From: Poa pratensis
Lineage: Eukaryota > Streptophyta > Magnoliopsida > Poales > Poaceae
DNA length: 64,000 nucleotides
Reading direction: 5' to 3'
Assembly: GCA_947311845.1 (NCBI GenBank)
Contig: CAMZMU010000123.1
Location: forward strand, 19,093,976 to 19,157,975
The notes below the pieces were generated by a model. That model made no database searches. It was not told where the DNA came from and saw nothing but the letters and a program-made list of their open reading frames with translations. A program made the translations under genes and the position numbers. Below are positions 32,453 to 44,705 of the stretch, piece by piece. The first letter of the stretch is position 1, and each line of letters starts with the position of its first letter.

Positions 32453-34231
32453 CTAGTAATCGTGCACGTGCAATGCACGCGTTGAGTATTAGTAACATAG
32501 CATTTCCACACACATAAAATGGGCAACCCATCTTTTAAGTTTCATGATCCATAAGACGATAGTGAAGGAAATAACCAAAGCTCATTTCTCAACTGAAGAA
32601 AGATCCAATGAAGATATCACATATGTACACTTACTTTGGTTAGGACAAAGGTATGAAGAGAAGTGTTTGATCAGATGAAGATAATAGCAGGTAAACTTGA
32701 ATCATTAGAAAAATATGTATTACTTAAGATGCTGCAAGAAAACCTCAGCTATTGAAGCACTTTTCTTTCCTGAAGAAGAAATATTAGGTATCATATTGAC
32801 TGTAGTAAGAAACAACGAGCTGAGGAGAGGGAACCAATGATGACAACAGAAATATAAGGTCTTTGAGCGTATGTGTAAGACAATGAGTAGTATTACATTT
32901 TGATAGAGAGCTAACACAACCTCCAAGTCGAAGCAAAAATCCTAATCACTAATAACAAGTAATCTCGCAGCTCACGGCATCTCCTCCATGCTCTAGAGGC
33001 CCCTCAAGTGTGTGATTTCTCTTCCGAAACCTCAATAGGCATCATTCATACGTCCACCTGACATGAGATCTAGCAAATCACCCATGTCGAAATACACACA
33101 TATAAAGAATTTCGAGTCCCCCTACTTGTGCTCTCAGATGTTTCTCACCTATCGGCGGTTATTGTTTCTCGATGAACTTATTCCTCACAAAATAAAATCT
33201 ATGGTACTGCCTTTTACTCCCTCCTGCTCTTTCCCGACCACAGCAATTAAACTGAGGTCGGAACCGATACGACAACCATTTAATTGAACAGCTAGATAAC
33301 ATATTGTTTTGTCTGAAATTAGTGATATTTGGTAAGTCTAGAAAAATTAAAGATGCATTACCTACAAGATAATGGAAACGAAAACCTGAAGAATATATTC
33401 TGCATATTCTTATACACATTGATCATGAAAAATTAAATAATAACCATACCTTCGAGCTTGCCGAGGGGCAGTAACTTTGAAAGCAACATACATATTATGG
33501 AGGAGATCTCGTACTCACTACAAAATGCTTAAAGAGCAGAACAAAAAATACATACATTTTGGAGCTCTTCACCTCTGAATTGTTCCAAGATCATGTATCA
33601 TTTTGTCCCCGTTCAAAAAAAATATCATTTTGTCTCTACAATGTTCTTTTCCATTTATTAAATACGGTTACAGCAACATTTTTCTTCACTTCCTCTTGTC
33701 AGTACGCGTTCAAAAAAAATTCATGCTCATGATCTCTTGAAATGTAGATAAAGGTAACAATATTCAATCAACACTCGTATTTATTTAATGAAAATGATCG
33801 GATGCATCTAAAAACAGAAGTAAATACACCCGGACATATGCTCCACTCTATATGTTAGAAGTGCATGCATCTGCTCCTGCAATCTCAATATATATGAAAA
33901 TTAAGTCTTGCACCAATCTGAAAATCAAATAACCGGAGAGCACTGTTACACCTGATGTTGTGTTCTGAAAAGATGCACGTAGTTTATGGCTTCGTTCCAT
34001 TTGGCATGAATTCAACAACACCAAGCTTTCACTATTATTAGAAAAAATCACCAGGCTTTGCGCTTGTTACATGTCTGCTTCATCATCCTACCAGCTTGCC
34101 TCACTTCCCTTCTTTTGTATCCACACCAGCTTTCTCCTCCTCTCCCTGCCAATATAATACCACAAGACCATCAATCACAATCTCATTTGATTTGGAAGAA
34201 AACTGACTTGCTGTTTGTATCTTACTTACGA
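32453..34231 (-). mobile_element. Helitron-type 3' terminus and the 1.8 kb behind it
   Basis: On the minus strand the sequence ends TTGCACGTGCACGATTACTAG at 32453, with a palindromic CGTGCACG just before CTAG and a T following. This is the layout of a Helitron 3' end. The 1.8 kb between this and the next such end (34232) is AT-rich without genes. It could be a separate non-autonomous Helitron that lost its 5' end, or a read-through extension of the larger Helitron. Confidence 0.55.
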
Positions 34232-34613
34232 CTAGTAGCCGTGCACGTGCAACACACGTCTCAACAAATATAAATCCCGTTTCTATTTTAGTGAGTTTTT
34301 TACCAGACCTATAAATTTATAGCTAAACCGTGTAATGATGTGTGAATAACATACAATGAACACACATTGAATCACTTAAATTGACAACACAAAAAATTTA
34401 ATACTTATTATTTGCACGAATATCGCATTTGAATACCAATTCAAACGATAGTTGAAAAAACAAGTACTCTATAAAATTTAACATCCAAATACCACAAGGT
34501 GACCTGTCTGGTTACATTTTTTAATAGTTTCGATAAAACAATGCAGAAAATATTAATACTCTTCTTATCAAAATATTCAAAATTATCATGACGGAATAAA
34601 AAATCGACGAAGA

Positions 34614-36002
34614 ATGTACAAGAATCCTACCCAAGCAGAGAACTCGAATAGAGCACGTACGATCGAAAAAAGGAAGAAAAAAATCGGACACGCCGCCCAC
34701 ACTCCACTCCACTCTCAGTCAAACTCAATCTCTCTCGTCCAGCCCTCTTCAGTCTTCACCTACCTCCCACCGCCCCCGACCTGTGCTCTCCCTGTTCGCC
34801 TGGCGCCCAGCTCACCGCTGAGCTCCCCATTCACGGCCCACTCGAATAGGGAGCCCAGGTCACGCACGCCCCTGCTCTTATCCGCCCCTCCTCGGCGAAT
34901 CGGTCGCCTAAGTGCCCGAGGAGGACCGACTGAGGCGGACGCGGAGGTGCAGGATTCCGGCGAGGACGCCGTGCTGTCGCGGCCACCGACGTCCATGGAT
35001 AAGATCCCCTCCACCGACCCCCATGGAGAAGCTTCACCGACGCCCATGGACGCCCTCCCCCTGCGCCTCCACCTCCACCGACGCCCATGGACGCCCTCCC
35101 CCTGCGCCTCCAGGTGGCCGTCGCGCGAGAAGAGGGCTCCGTCGAGATTTGTCGCATCTCCACCGGTTCATTCGGGAAGCACCACCAGCTAGTAGCCTAG
35201 TACGCTTCCGCTCACTCTTATCGGTGCCGTGGTTTTCTGTAAGCAGTCTGGAGAATTTGCTGTAACCTGATTTGGGGTCTGTGTCGCCGCAGACTATACA
35301 GGGGAGCGAGCGAAGAGTCGAGGGTCACGTCGCTTCTCGCTTGTGTGGTGCCAACTGCCAAGCCGCGCAGGGGCGGTCTTGCTCTCTTCCAGCCTCGATG
35401 GGTCGGTGGCAGAATGTAATCTCTTCAACCTACAGCAAAAGGTGCTACTGCTGTGAGCTAAGGTCAGGCCAAATCAGAGAGATATTAAACCTGCTGCCAT
35501 CGAGATTGTTCTACTCTCTGCACTGGATAAGTTCTTCGATGTTGTTCGTCGAGCCGTCAATAGGTATGCATCTTTTTTGCATATGCAGGTGCCCAAAAGC
35601 ATTTTCAGTCATATTCTATATGCCCTTTCATGGTTCTGTTTTTGTGCTTTGAAATGCGACAACATTGTTATAGCGAACCTGAATTTACTTTAGTAGATCT
35701 TGTTTGCTTGTAGATTTGAAAGAAATGTTTATGGCGAAGATGAAAGTTTGTAACCACCAAGTACTCCTGCGCTGTCATTGATGCTCCTGTACACCGTGAC
35801 CTGATTGTGCTGTGCTTATCAGTGACTCCACCACTGATAGTTTGAGGCGTGTATCTCCAAGGATGACCAGACCGTCAGCTTGCTCTCCTTGTTTTCACTC
35901 TTGGTATCAGGCAGATGACTTGGTGCTGCAACAAGGTATGATTTCAGAAGTGGTCATCTGTGTCTACTTTTATATTCTGCTTGTTTATCAATTGATCGAG
36001 TG
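34614..36002 (+). other. Further captured, GC-rich gene-like sequence in the Helitron
   Basis: 34614-35192 is open for 192 codons but Pro/Ser/Arg-rich, like the GC-rich 5' exon or UTR of a grass gene. It contains a 41-bp tandem repeat (CGCCCATGGACGCCCTCCCC at 35041 and 35082). 35272-35652 is open for 126 codons without a known domain. It may belong to the same source gene as the PP2C exon. Confidence 0.35.
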
Positions 36003-36005
36003 AGG

Positions 36006-36259
36006 TCCTATTTGGAGGCGTGAATGAAGGCACGATTGCAGGGATTCGTGTTTTATTCAGTTTTCCGGTCGTGGTGATTTTCTGCTCGGGGTGAAGTACT
36101 ATTCCGTCGTCGGAAATTGTTAAGTGCACCCGAAGTTCTATTTTGTGGGGCCATCGTTAGTTGTTTAGTGGGGTGAGCCAGGATTTGATCGGTGGTTGGT
36201 GCATGTATTCGTGTGAGTTTAGCCGAACGCCAGTTTTGGTGTTTATTAGTAGTGGAGAT
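36006..36259 (+). repeat. Internal direct repeat of the Helitron, copy 1
   Basis: Starts TCCTATTTGGAGGCGTGA and ends near TTTATTAGTAGTGGAGAT. It matches 44706-44988 in the same orientation. A 25-30-bp stretch around 44770 is present only in copy 2. Confidence 0.8.
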
Positions 36260-36402
36260 TTATGAAGCACTATATGCAAGCTAATATCTCAGAAAACTCG
36301 TTGCCCTTTGTTTCCTGATTTTTTCCACTTACCGTATGTCTTTGGGATAAATATCTGTGCAAGATAAAACAAATTCTGATAGTGCCAAATGGACTTGTGC
36401 AG

Positions 36403-36494
36403 GAACTTGGAGGGTAGGTGGCGTACTTGCAATGTCTAGGGCATTTGGCAACCGCTTGCTGAAGCAATTTGTTGTTGCAGAACCGGATACGCAG
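36403..36494 (+). pseudogene. Captured PP2C protein-phosphatase exon
   Basis: Acceptor TTGTGCAG before 36403 and donor GTAACT at 36495 bound a 92-nt exon reading [20 protein letters not shown] and then [10 protein letters not shown]. It matches the VGGVLAVSRAFGD block of plant PP2C Ser/Thr phosphatases. In PP2Cs the Asp after AFG is usual; here it is Asn. Only this exon is recognised. It lies in the Helitron on the strand opposite to Rep/helicase, so it is a captured host fragment. Confidence 0.8.
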
Positions 36495-36529
36495 GTAACT
36501 TGTGCTTCTATACTTGTGTTCGTTAAACA

Positions 36530-36682
36530 AAGACATGGGTTTTCCTTCTTAATTCTTGCTTCATTAGATTGATACATCTCCTCTCCTTATATAGAGAGCT
36601 TTACTTGACTCCCAAGCAAGGCTTACTTGACCCCTAAGCAAACCCTAAGACTAACGGCCCGGGCCCATCACGTACTCTAACA
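36530..36682 (-). repeat. Copia LTR 5'-part fragment next to the PP2C exon
   Basis: On the minus strand it starts TGTTAGAGTACGTGATGGGC at 36682 and runs through a TATA-type CTCTATATAAGGAG near 36590. This is the start, U3 and TATA layout of a Triticeae Copia LTR. The 3' half and a second LTR are not found. Confidence 0.5.
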
Positions 36683-37238
36683 GACCGGGCCTCTCATAAA
36701 GCAGTATTCTCAATATTTGAAATAACGTAAATGTGCTCTAATTGATTTATATTATAACAACATGTTATAAAAAATTACAAGATTGATTCCATCGTCCTAT
36801 AATTGCTATCAAAGATAAGGGACTACATATCATAATACTCCGACTACACATGTGTGGGCATGAGGACATTCTGTCATCTGCTATCTGCAACCCGCGGTAC
36901 TGCCAGGAAAAAGAAATGATTTGTTTGTTCCCTGCAATAGTTCAGTAAACAACATCAGTATCCCTAGAGCAATATAGAGGCGTAACATCAGCAGTAACGT
37001 TTGGGATTGTAATTCCATAGAGCAATTCCCATGACGACGTTTATTCAGTCTTACTTGTAATTGAGCAGTACAACAGAGCTTCAAAAAGCATGCTCACGTG
37101 TACATGATGCCGTTTTATTGTCCATAGTATGTGATGAGTAAAACTTGCAGTCAGAACACATATGTTGTTAGCATGAAAAAGTAGTTATTTTGACACAAAA
37201 ACATAGATGAAATTAAATCATAGATGAACGCACCTGCC

Positions 37239-39087
37239 TTACATATGTAAAACATCTCTATAGACTATGTTCTTAGTGCTTTTCCCGGTCTTATCAACCT
37301 CCATGTTTGGCTTAGCCAAGATACGTGTCGTATTTCTGGACACACCCCTAGACAGTGCAACATACAGCTGGCCATGTGAGAACACAGGCTCAGGAAGGTA
37401 AATACCAACATTTGGAATGGTTTGGCCTTGTGCCTTGTTAATGGTCATCGCAAAACTTAGGCGGATGGGGAATTGTTTTCTCTTCAACTTAAAGGGAAGT
37501 GATGTGTCCTCCGAGGGCGACATAGGAATTCTAGGTATAAAAACCCTCTTTCCAGCATGCTGGCCACCAACAATCTCCGCATCGATTGCATTATCCTGAA
37601 AGGCTCTTATCATAAGACGTGTTCCATTGCATAGGCCATTATGGGGGTCAAGGTTCCGGAGCAGAATCACAGGGCAGTTCATTTTTACTCTCAAGACATG
37701 CGGGGGCAATCCATTTGGTGTGATCGAGTTCAGAAGATCGATCGTGTAATTATTTTGGAAGTCATCCTCGGTAGAGTCGAAGCTATGGTATACCTTTTCT
37801 TCGCCCGGAAATCTGGAGATCATCTTTTCATTGAGGTCATCCACGTGCTCATTTTTGGTCGAGAGAATTGCGCGTGTGCTCATGTACTCCCTCGACCTAG
37901 CATTGGCCTGCAGAGATGGGAATACATCTTCGATGAGCTTGTTAATAGATGCATCATCCTCTGTATAACCAATCACAATCTCGTCAGGAAGACGCACATA
38001 GTCGTCGCCAATTGTTTCCTCCGTTCCATTTCCTATCCGTAGGAGGTAATCGGAGAACCAAGGGTCCGCCTGTGCCCGCATATTGCGTGTGAGGCGTATC
38101 TTGCGGGTCTTGTCCCACAGATAGGATCTTAGTAGTGTAGCATCTGTGATCTGTGCTCTTGTACCTCGTGTTACAACAGGGAGGACCTGCCTGAAATCCC
38201 CACCAAAGACGACAACCTTTCCACCGAACGGCAAAGGACATCCCATTATATCCTGTAGCGATCTATCAAGCGTTTCAACAGCTTGACGCTTTGTCATTGC
38301 GACTTCATCCCAAATTATCAAAGATGCCTGCTTGAGCAACTCCGCCGTACCACTCTGCTTTGTGAAACCACACATGCTGTTGTCAGTGAGCTTGATTGGA
38401 ATTTTGAACCTAGAGTGTGCAGTCCGGCCTCCAGGCATGATAGAGGCCGCTATACCCGATGTAGCAGTTGCGATCGCTATTAGCCCCATGGAACGCACCT
38501 TCGCAAGCAATGCCTTGTACAAGTACGTCTTCCCAGTGCCACCTGGACCATCAACAAAGAATATCCGGCTCTTTTGGTTTGTCACATGATCCATTATTTC
38601 ATCGAATCCATCGAGTTGCTCCTTGTTTAAAGAACTAAATATGTCTAGATGTTCTTGGTCCACTTGGACTTGCCTCTCCTCTGTCACCTCTCTATACCCA
38701 CCGTCAGCAGTAGCATATGTTTCAACCAGATCCGGAAGCCCATAACTTTTAATATCCTTGCCCATGGATTGCACCAGATCCTTGATATCTCTAAGAACCA
38801 TCTGCTCAAGGGCTGCCTCATTAGTTTGAGTGCGGCGGTAATCCTCGGACATCGATTCTAGATGTTTATCCCACAACTGACGGATATGTGTGGCCTCACA
38901 GAATACCAATATAGTCGCAAACAGCCGTCTAAGAGCACAAGGCATTTGAAACGTGGCTGCCTCCGACATGCAATCATCTAGTGTCTTGTCATGCTCAATA
39001 AGGCCTAACTGCTCACACGCCTCCCTGAAAGAATTGCACAAATTTCCATGTACTGTTTTTAAATCATCAAATGATGTTGCACCTCAG
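37239..39087 (-). CDS. Helitron PIF1-like helicase domain
   Basis: The open frame runs about 600 codons. In-frame coding without a Met begins further upstream (GATSFDDLKTVHGNLCNSFR, from about 39087). Motifs in order: Walker A GPGGTGKTYLY, motif Ia-like TATSGIAAS, Walker B LIIWDEVAM, VVFGGDFRQVLPVV, LTRNMRA, and near the end MTINKAQGQT and YVALSRG. All superfamily-1 PIF1 motifs are present and look intact, so this half could fold. It unwinds DNA during rolling-circle transposition. It normally lies in one polypeptide with Rep, but here a break near 39090 separates them. It ends RDVLHM. Confidence 0.9.
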
Positions 39088-40331
39088 ACATGACTTAGTA
39101 CCTCTCTCCTTCTGCAGGATGTGCATGCACAAGTCTTCCTATCTGAGATCTCTTGTTTCTTCTATTCTGCCACTTCTTATTCCCTGATATCCATCTGTAA
39201 TGTTCTGGAAACTCTCTGTACAACCATTTCCGTGCCGCCGGAAACTTCCTGTTCATCTCAAAGTACTCGGTAAGCATGGATTTGGAAGAAGATGGCCGAG
39301 CAACAACATCAGAAAGATTTGCATCCGCCTGAAATGCAACGCTATGCATGTTAGGCAAATGAAGCTGGAGTTGCAACACAGATGGACTGACACCGAACAT
39401 CTTAAAACCAAGAGTCCTGTAAATAGCCTCTGGAGGAGATATATAACGTGCATCCCTATATTGTCGGATTTCGTTGATGATTCCCCCATCATTGATAATT
39501 TCTTGCTCGCATGCAAATGATGTTTTGTCATGCCCTTTGTAAATGTACTTGAACAAGTACTTGACTGCCTTGATGCTCGAGCATGCTTCAACGTTAATGT
39601 GACAGTTGTATCGCATGAGCAAGAATGGATTGTAAGGGACCACCCATCTATTGTCCAGAGTTGCTCCTCTTATTCTGACCTGACGTCCATTGTCCCTCCT
39701 TCTGTAGATGGGATATGAGTCTTGCCCTTGTTGTGTAGCATCGCAAAACAGTCGAGGGTATTTGAACCGACACTGTCCCTCAACCATGCAAGGACAACTT
39801 TTCCTCAACTCACCACATGGTCCATGCAACATATGCTTGACGACCAAATCATGCAGAACAGGGTACTTTTCTTTGTCAGGTATCTCTGCGCTTATAACGC
39901 GATCATAGTCATCTGGTGTCCGTAACTTGCTGTTTGCTTTCATGATTAGAAGGATATGCTCATGCGGGAGACCACGTTTCTGAAACTCTGTGACATGTAC
40001 ATAAGCTGCGACCTCTCCGAAGTGCTTGTGTTTAGTCAGTAGGTCCATCATATCTCGCTGTTTAGCTCTATATACTCTTGCCACCAAGTCTGGACGGTCT
40101 TGTGGCAGTTGCCCAGGCAGCAGCTTTTCAGTTATCTCCGTCCAATAGGGGTTACATGTCATCGTGATAAAATAATCCGGTTTGCCCCACCGCTGAACAA
40201 TTGCCATTGCATCCAAGAACCTACGTTGCATGTCACGGTCACCGCCAGGAAACGTGCGTGGTAGCACAATTCTCTTCCCGATCCGATCACCACGTGACTC
40301 ACCAGCAATGACGGTGTCAACAAGACCCTAT
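39088..40331 (-). CDS. Helitron Rep (HUH endonuclease) domain
   Basis: An acceptor near 40331 opens a frame (GLVDTVIAGESRG...LPRTFPGGDRDMQRR) that runs to a TAA at about 39095. The two-histidine metal site is in KRGLPHEHILLIM and the two-Tyr catalytic motif is in KYLFKYIYKGHD, with an upstream FITMTCNPYW. These are the three conserved Rep motifs of Helitrons; Rep nicks and joins the single strand. The frame ends ERY-stop, where family members continue into the helicase, and LSHV-stop-GATSF is readable out of frame just after. That points to a small deletion plus a CGA-to-TGA change. Confidence 0.88.
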
Positions 40332-40365
40332 GAACCATTAGTTCATGCCAATTAGCATACATGGT

Positions 40366-42010
40366 TTAAGCATAGGAACATATATAATGTCGTAGAATAA
40401 CATAAATAGTCACCTGGTACATGTTTGCGCGAATGACCTTCTGATTCTCTGGCTTTGAGTACCAGTCAAGTCTCATCGTCTCAATCTTTATGTACATGTC
40501 AATGGCCCACTGTTGGAAAAGTTGCCCCCCGAATAAGACGATGTTGAAAAGCTTCTTCCGAACCATTAGCTTGAAGCAGTAGTACTCCCTTGCGCTCACA
40601 AATTTCCTGGATTGTGTTCCATTCATCTCATTGTCACCAAAATCGTCATCTGGGTTATCCTCGTTGTCATCTAAAAGTGTAACACCGACATTGAAATATG
40701 CTTTATAGTTGACCAAAAAAAATACAGAACATCAGCGACGACCATTACCTGCAGGACAATCACCGGGTTGGTCTTCCCCCGGTGTGCTATGATCACCGGT
40801 TTGTTCTTCCTGTCGTGTGGTATGATGAACTTGTTCTGCACCATCAAAGTAGGCATGTCAAACGATGTATGTCTAGGATGCCACTATGTATTACACAATA
40901 GATTTAGTAGCCAATACCTGCAGGAAAATTAGCCGTTTGTTCTTCATGTCGTGTGGTATTATGATCTTGTTGCGCAGCAGTCTCCACTGAATCCTGGTTG
41001 ATTTGATCAGGGGGCTCACAATATGGCATCCGACGATTCCAGCCCGTCTCCCCACGTGGGAAGAATAGTGGATATGACAGAGGGTCGTAGCAGCCATAGT
41101 ATGCTCTAATATACCGGGGACGGTCACCTCTTTTTGCACAAACGACAACACTCCTATCAAAGGTAGTTTGAGGGTCGCTCCCTTCGACCCATATTGCTGC
41201 CACTTCTGAAACAGTTGGCGCATTGTACCTTCTCTGATCAAGCTTGATATCTGTGTTCAGTGAGATTCTGTACTCATCCAGATTCTCAACAGCACCAAGA
41301 CTCTTAAACACTTGAGCATAAGGATTATGCGCTAGAATAGCCAGAATCTTTTCTATGAGATCTAGCCTAAGATTTGGTGACCTATTAACCCTGTGCATCA
41401 GTTTTTCATCTGCATCGTATATATACAGCTGCAAATGCCGAGGGCCATTATCAGCAGACATCAGAGCTTCAAGAGCATGGTACAACCCACCACATGCACG
41501 AAATGTATAGACGCCGGTTCCGGCCGCAGTGCTGACTCGGCGATCAAGGGTGACACCAAGACTTGCAAATGAGAAGTGAGAGTTGAAGTACCGAATATTA
41601 TCTCTGAAATATTTCGCATCTTCATCAACTTGACTTGTAAACAACCTTTTCAATTCATCATCTATATCAGGAGTAAATACTCCCACTTTCCCCTTTCTAC
41701 AACAAAATGCAGGCCCCTCATATTGGAACCGTTCAGCATCGCAGTACCGACAGTCAGGCACTTTTCTAAGTACATGGTGATCTCTCGGCAGGTTCATATA
41801 AATCCTGTCATGAGGATCGTTGGCGGGAGTTCCATCAGTATGTTGTCGTCCCTGCCCGACGGTTTCAAATTCAACATCTGAAACAGAATGGACATTTGCA
41901 TTATGTACTAAACATAGCCATGTCTTACAATTTTGCTGGTACCAATATGTTACCTGGCTGGGCATACATCCTAGCTTCTTCATCAGGCTCGTGGTAGGCA
42001 CCATCTCCAT
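40366..42010 (-). CDS. Helitron N-terminal region (Helitron_like_N) exons
   Basis: 40904-42010 encodes a 5' portion with a Cys/His-type putative zinc site (CRYCDAERFQYEGPAFCCRKG), HLQLYIYDADEKLMHRVNRS and IRAYYGCYDPLSYPLFFPRG. 40411-40716 carries YYCFKLMVRKK...QQWAIDMYIKIE...NMYQ and ends at a donor GTGAC at 40410. This matches the usual order before Rep. Short introns (for example 40332-40410) and repeated segments near 40735-40850 and 40920-40990 (ATTATGATCTTGTTG-like) separate the parts. Confidence 0.75.
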
Positions 42011-42042
42011 GTTGCAATTGCTCCACGGGGTCTAGTAGGCAA

Positions 42043-43520
42043 TCAGTCACGTGAAACATCAATATTTTTTTTATATCTAACGCCGTCAGAAAGTATCAAT
42101 AAAATGTGGAAGGTAATACAAAAAAAATTACCTTCAAAATTGGTTTGTTGAACAACCGGCTCAAATAGTCCATATGGATCCTCCCTGTGTTCGATGGAAT
42201 TAATATGTGGATTTTGATTGTTTTGCGCTTCATACGGGGACGGTTCTATTTCTTGTATATTACCATTATGTGGATTTTGATTGTTTTGCGCTTCATACGG
42301 GGACGGTTCTATTTCTTGTATATTACCATTTCCTGCAATGTGTTCACAATTGAGAAGTAGTATGGTCAGATAAATAAATTGATAACTTCGCATCAAGCTT
42401 ACTGGAGAAACTAACCGTGATTTTCAATGGTGCAATCTGGGATGCAGGTGTGGACCAATGTACTGGGTTGTGGGTTGTCAACCTCAGATGCTTGTGTGAA
42501 GGGCACTGTCACTGCATTGTATCGCATGAAGGATGTGCTTCAGGTTAGTGCTGATTCAAGTGGAACAGTAATGAACATAATACGATTACCTTGTGGAATA
42601 TTATGTGTCATGATTCGGGAACTTTCGTGCCTTATATGACCAGCTGGCACAGGAACAGGTCTTAGTCGTCCTGCAACGTGTTGCATCTGATACTGATCAT
42701 TCCTGTGCAGCCAATTAGATTCATCGTCGTGTGGTATATCATTCTCCTTGTTGTGGGGGTTTTGTTCATATGCTCGAGATGAACTTTGTCTGTTTGATAA
42801 GCCTGTAGGAAAAATTGTTCTCACTATTAGGCATCTTTTTTTAATTTTCCTGGAAGGTTTGAACATGCAATCTATCACTTCATGGTGCAACACCACCTGC
42901 AGACGATTTTTGTTGTAGTTGGGTGACACCAGATTGTATTGTAGCTGGTGTGTGTGCCACGGTGTTAGTGATGTTCTGGAGGGCAGATGCTGTCCTTTTC
43001 TGCTCACGGTATTGGCGTTGTCGGCTCAGTATCTGATCCCTATTTTGTGCATAGCGCTCCCTGTCCCTTTGCCTCCTCCTTTCTTTAGGGTCTGTATCAA
43101 AAGAGTCAGGTTAATAGGTTGGATTACAATGTATGTAATTAGCTGATCATCATCATTACCAATGGCTATGGATACCGGTGTTTGGGTATCATTTTCCAGG
43201 GACATGGCCTCCTGGTTTTCATTGGCCTGACGACGTCTTTTCATAATATCATCTTTGTTTCGTGCATAATATTCTCTATCCCTTTGCCTCTTCAACTCTT
43301 TAGGGTCTGTATATAAACATTCAATAACGATGCACATAAGTAATAGCATTGTTCATTTTCCTGTTTTTGAGGAATTTCTGAATGTTTCTCTGATAGTAGT
43401 TACCCAAGGAGCGTGTGTTACTCCTGTCATTTACTGGAGTGTGAGCACTCGTGGCGTTGGGAGAGGACGGGCCGTCGCATTGCTGTGAATATGCAGGGTC
43501 TGTATGTACATACATTAAGT
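42043..43520 (-). CDS. Probable 5' exons of the Helitron gene, repeat-rich
   Basis: Several minus frames look coding. DPKERRRQRDRERYAQNRD and the similar DPKELKRQRDREYYARNKDD (about 43026-43090 and 43230-43310) are two copies of a basic, coiled-coil-like unit. The Asn/Pro-rich exon holds NGNIQEIEPSPYEAQNNQNP twice in tandem (period 63 bp, 42205-42267 and 42268-42330). Further pieces carry YEQNPHNKENDIPHDDES. Basic N-terminal units of this kind precede Rep in plant Helitrons. Exon joins are not resolved. Confidence 0.5.
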
Positions 43521-44705
43521 AATTTAGCAGCTGTTCAATAGCCTACAAAATATGCAATAAAAACAGTGGGTAGTGGTTTCTGTTTTTTACCCAAGGTGTG
43601 GGTGTTACGTATATCCTGAAATGGTGTGCGCGCACCCGTGCCGTTGGGAGATGACATGTGGTCGACTTCCTGTCAATATTCATGTCAACAGCATGTAAAA
43701 ATATTCAGTCTGCAATAAGATGTGAATGAATTTGAAAGTAAGCTTGAAATTTGTCCTTCATGAGGGATGCGCTTGAATGCTGCCACAAGGTAAGCTAGAG
43801 CTGCCATTTAGTTTTGAATGCATAGGAATTTTGTGGACTATTGCAAACTGATAGGACAACATTTTTTCCATATCAATGACTGGCTACTGTATTATAGATA
43901 AAATGGAAATATTTCATATGCATGAAAATCTAGAAACTATTTCAGAACCAATATGGTTGAGCTGATTTTTTCCATATCAATGACTGGCTACTGTTACATC
44001 AACCATAATCACTTATCTTTTCCTTGAGGTACACAAGAGAATGAAATACAGAACAGTATATGCAGCATGTACTTGTATGTTCTGTTCTTCATCTGCAAAT
44101 GATACCTTCTTCAATCTGTCATCGCCTCCGTCGGCACCAGAATGAAATTGAGGAAATTATTAAACGTCTAAATTTGATATACTGTTTGCTTATAAGACAT
44201 TGGTTAATACAGTATCCAATGGAACCTGTCTGTAGACTTGGTACTATGGAGTAGTATGGAGTAGAAGACATTGCCGTAGATCTCCAGATCCAAATAAAGA
44301 AATCAAAGATTGCTTGTGCCATTTTATTGTCAATGCTGCATCTTCATACCACTTTTGTGGAAGTTAAATATTGTGACTTTCTGATTATCTTACCTGTAGG
44401 GCTGGGGTACGTCGTCCGTTGCTGGTGAAGCTGCGTCCGGGCAGGAGATCGCGGCAGGGCGACGATGTTGTTGTCCGGCAAAAGTGACGCGCAGCCGGTT
44501 TTGGAGATTGATCGTGCGGACGTGGTTCCAGCCTTTGTCGGCCGGCGATGGTGCTGTCCAGCAATCGTGTTGTGGTGCCGGTGTTGTGGAGACTGATCTT
44601 GCTCGCCGGCGTGACGGAGAGCAGGCGATCCCAGGCGGAGAGGTCTCCGTCGAAGTTGCTAGTGAAGCTGCGTCAGGGCAAGAGATCGCGGCTGGTGAAG
44701 CTGCG

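Noticed and set aside
34614..35192. 192-codon plus frame as an intact gene
   Set aside because: Pro/Ser/Arg-rich without a domain, contains a tandem repeat, and sits inside captured Helitron cargo. Kept only as captured sequence.
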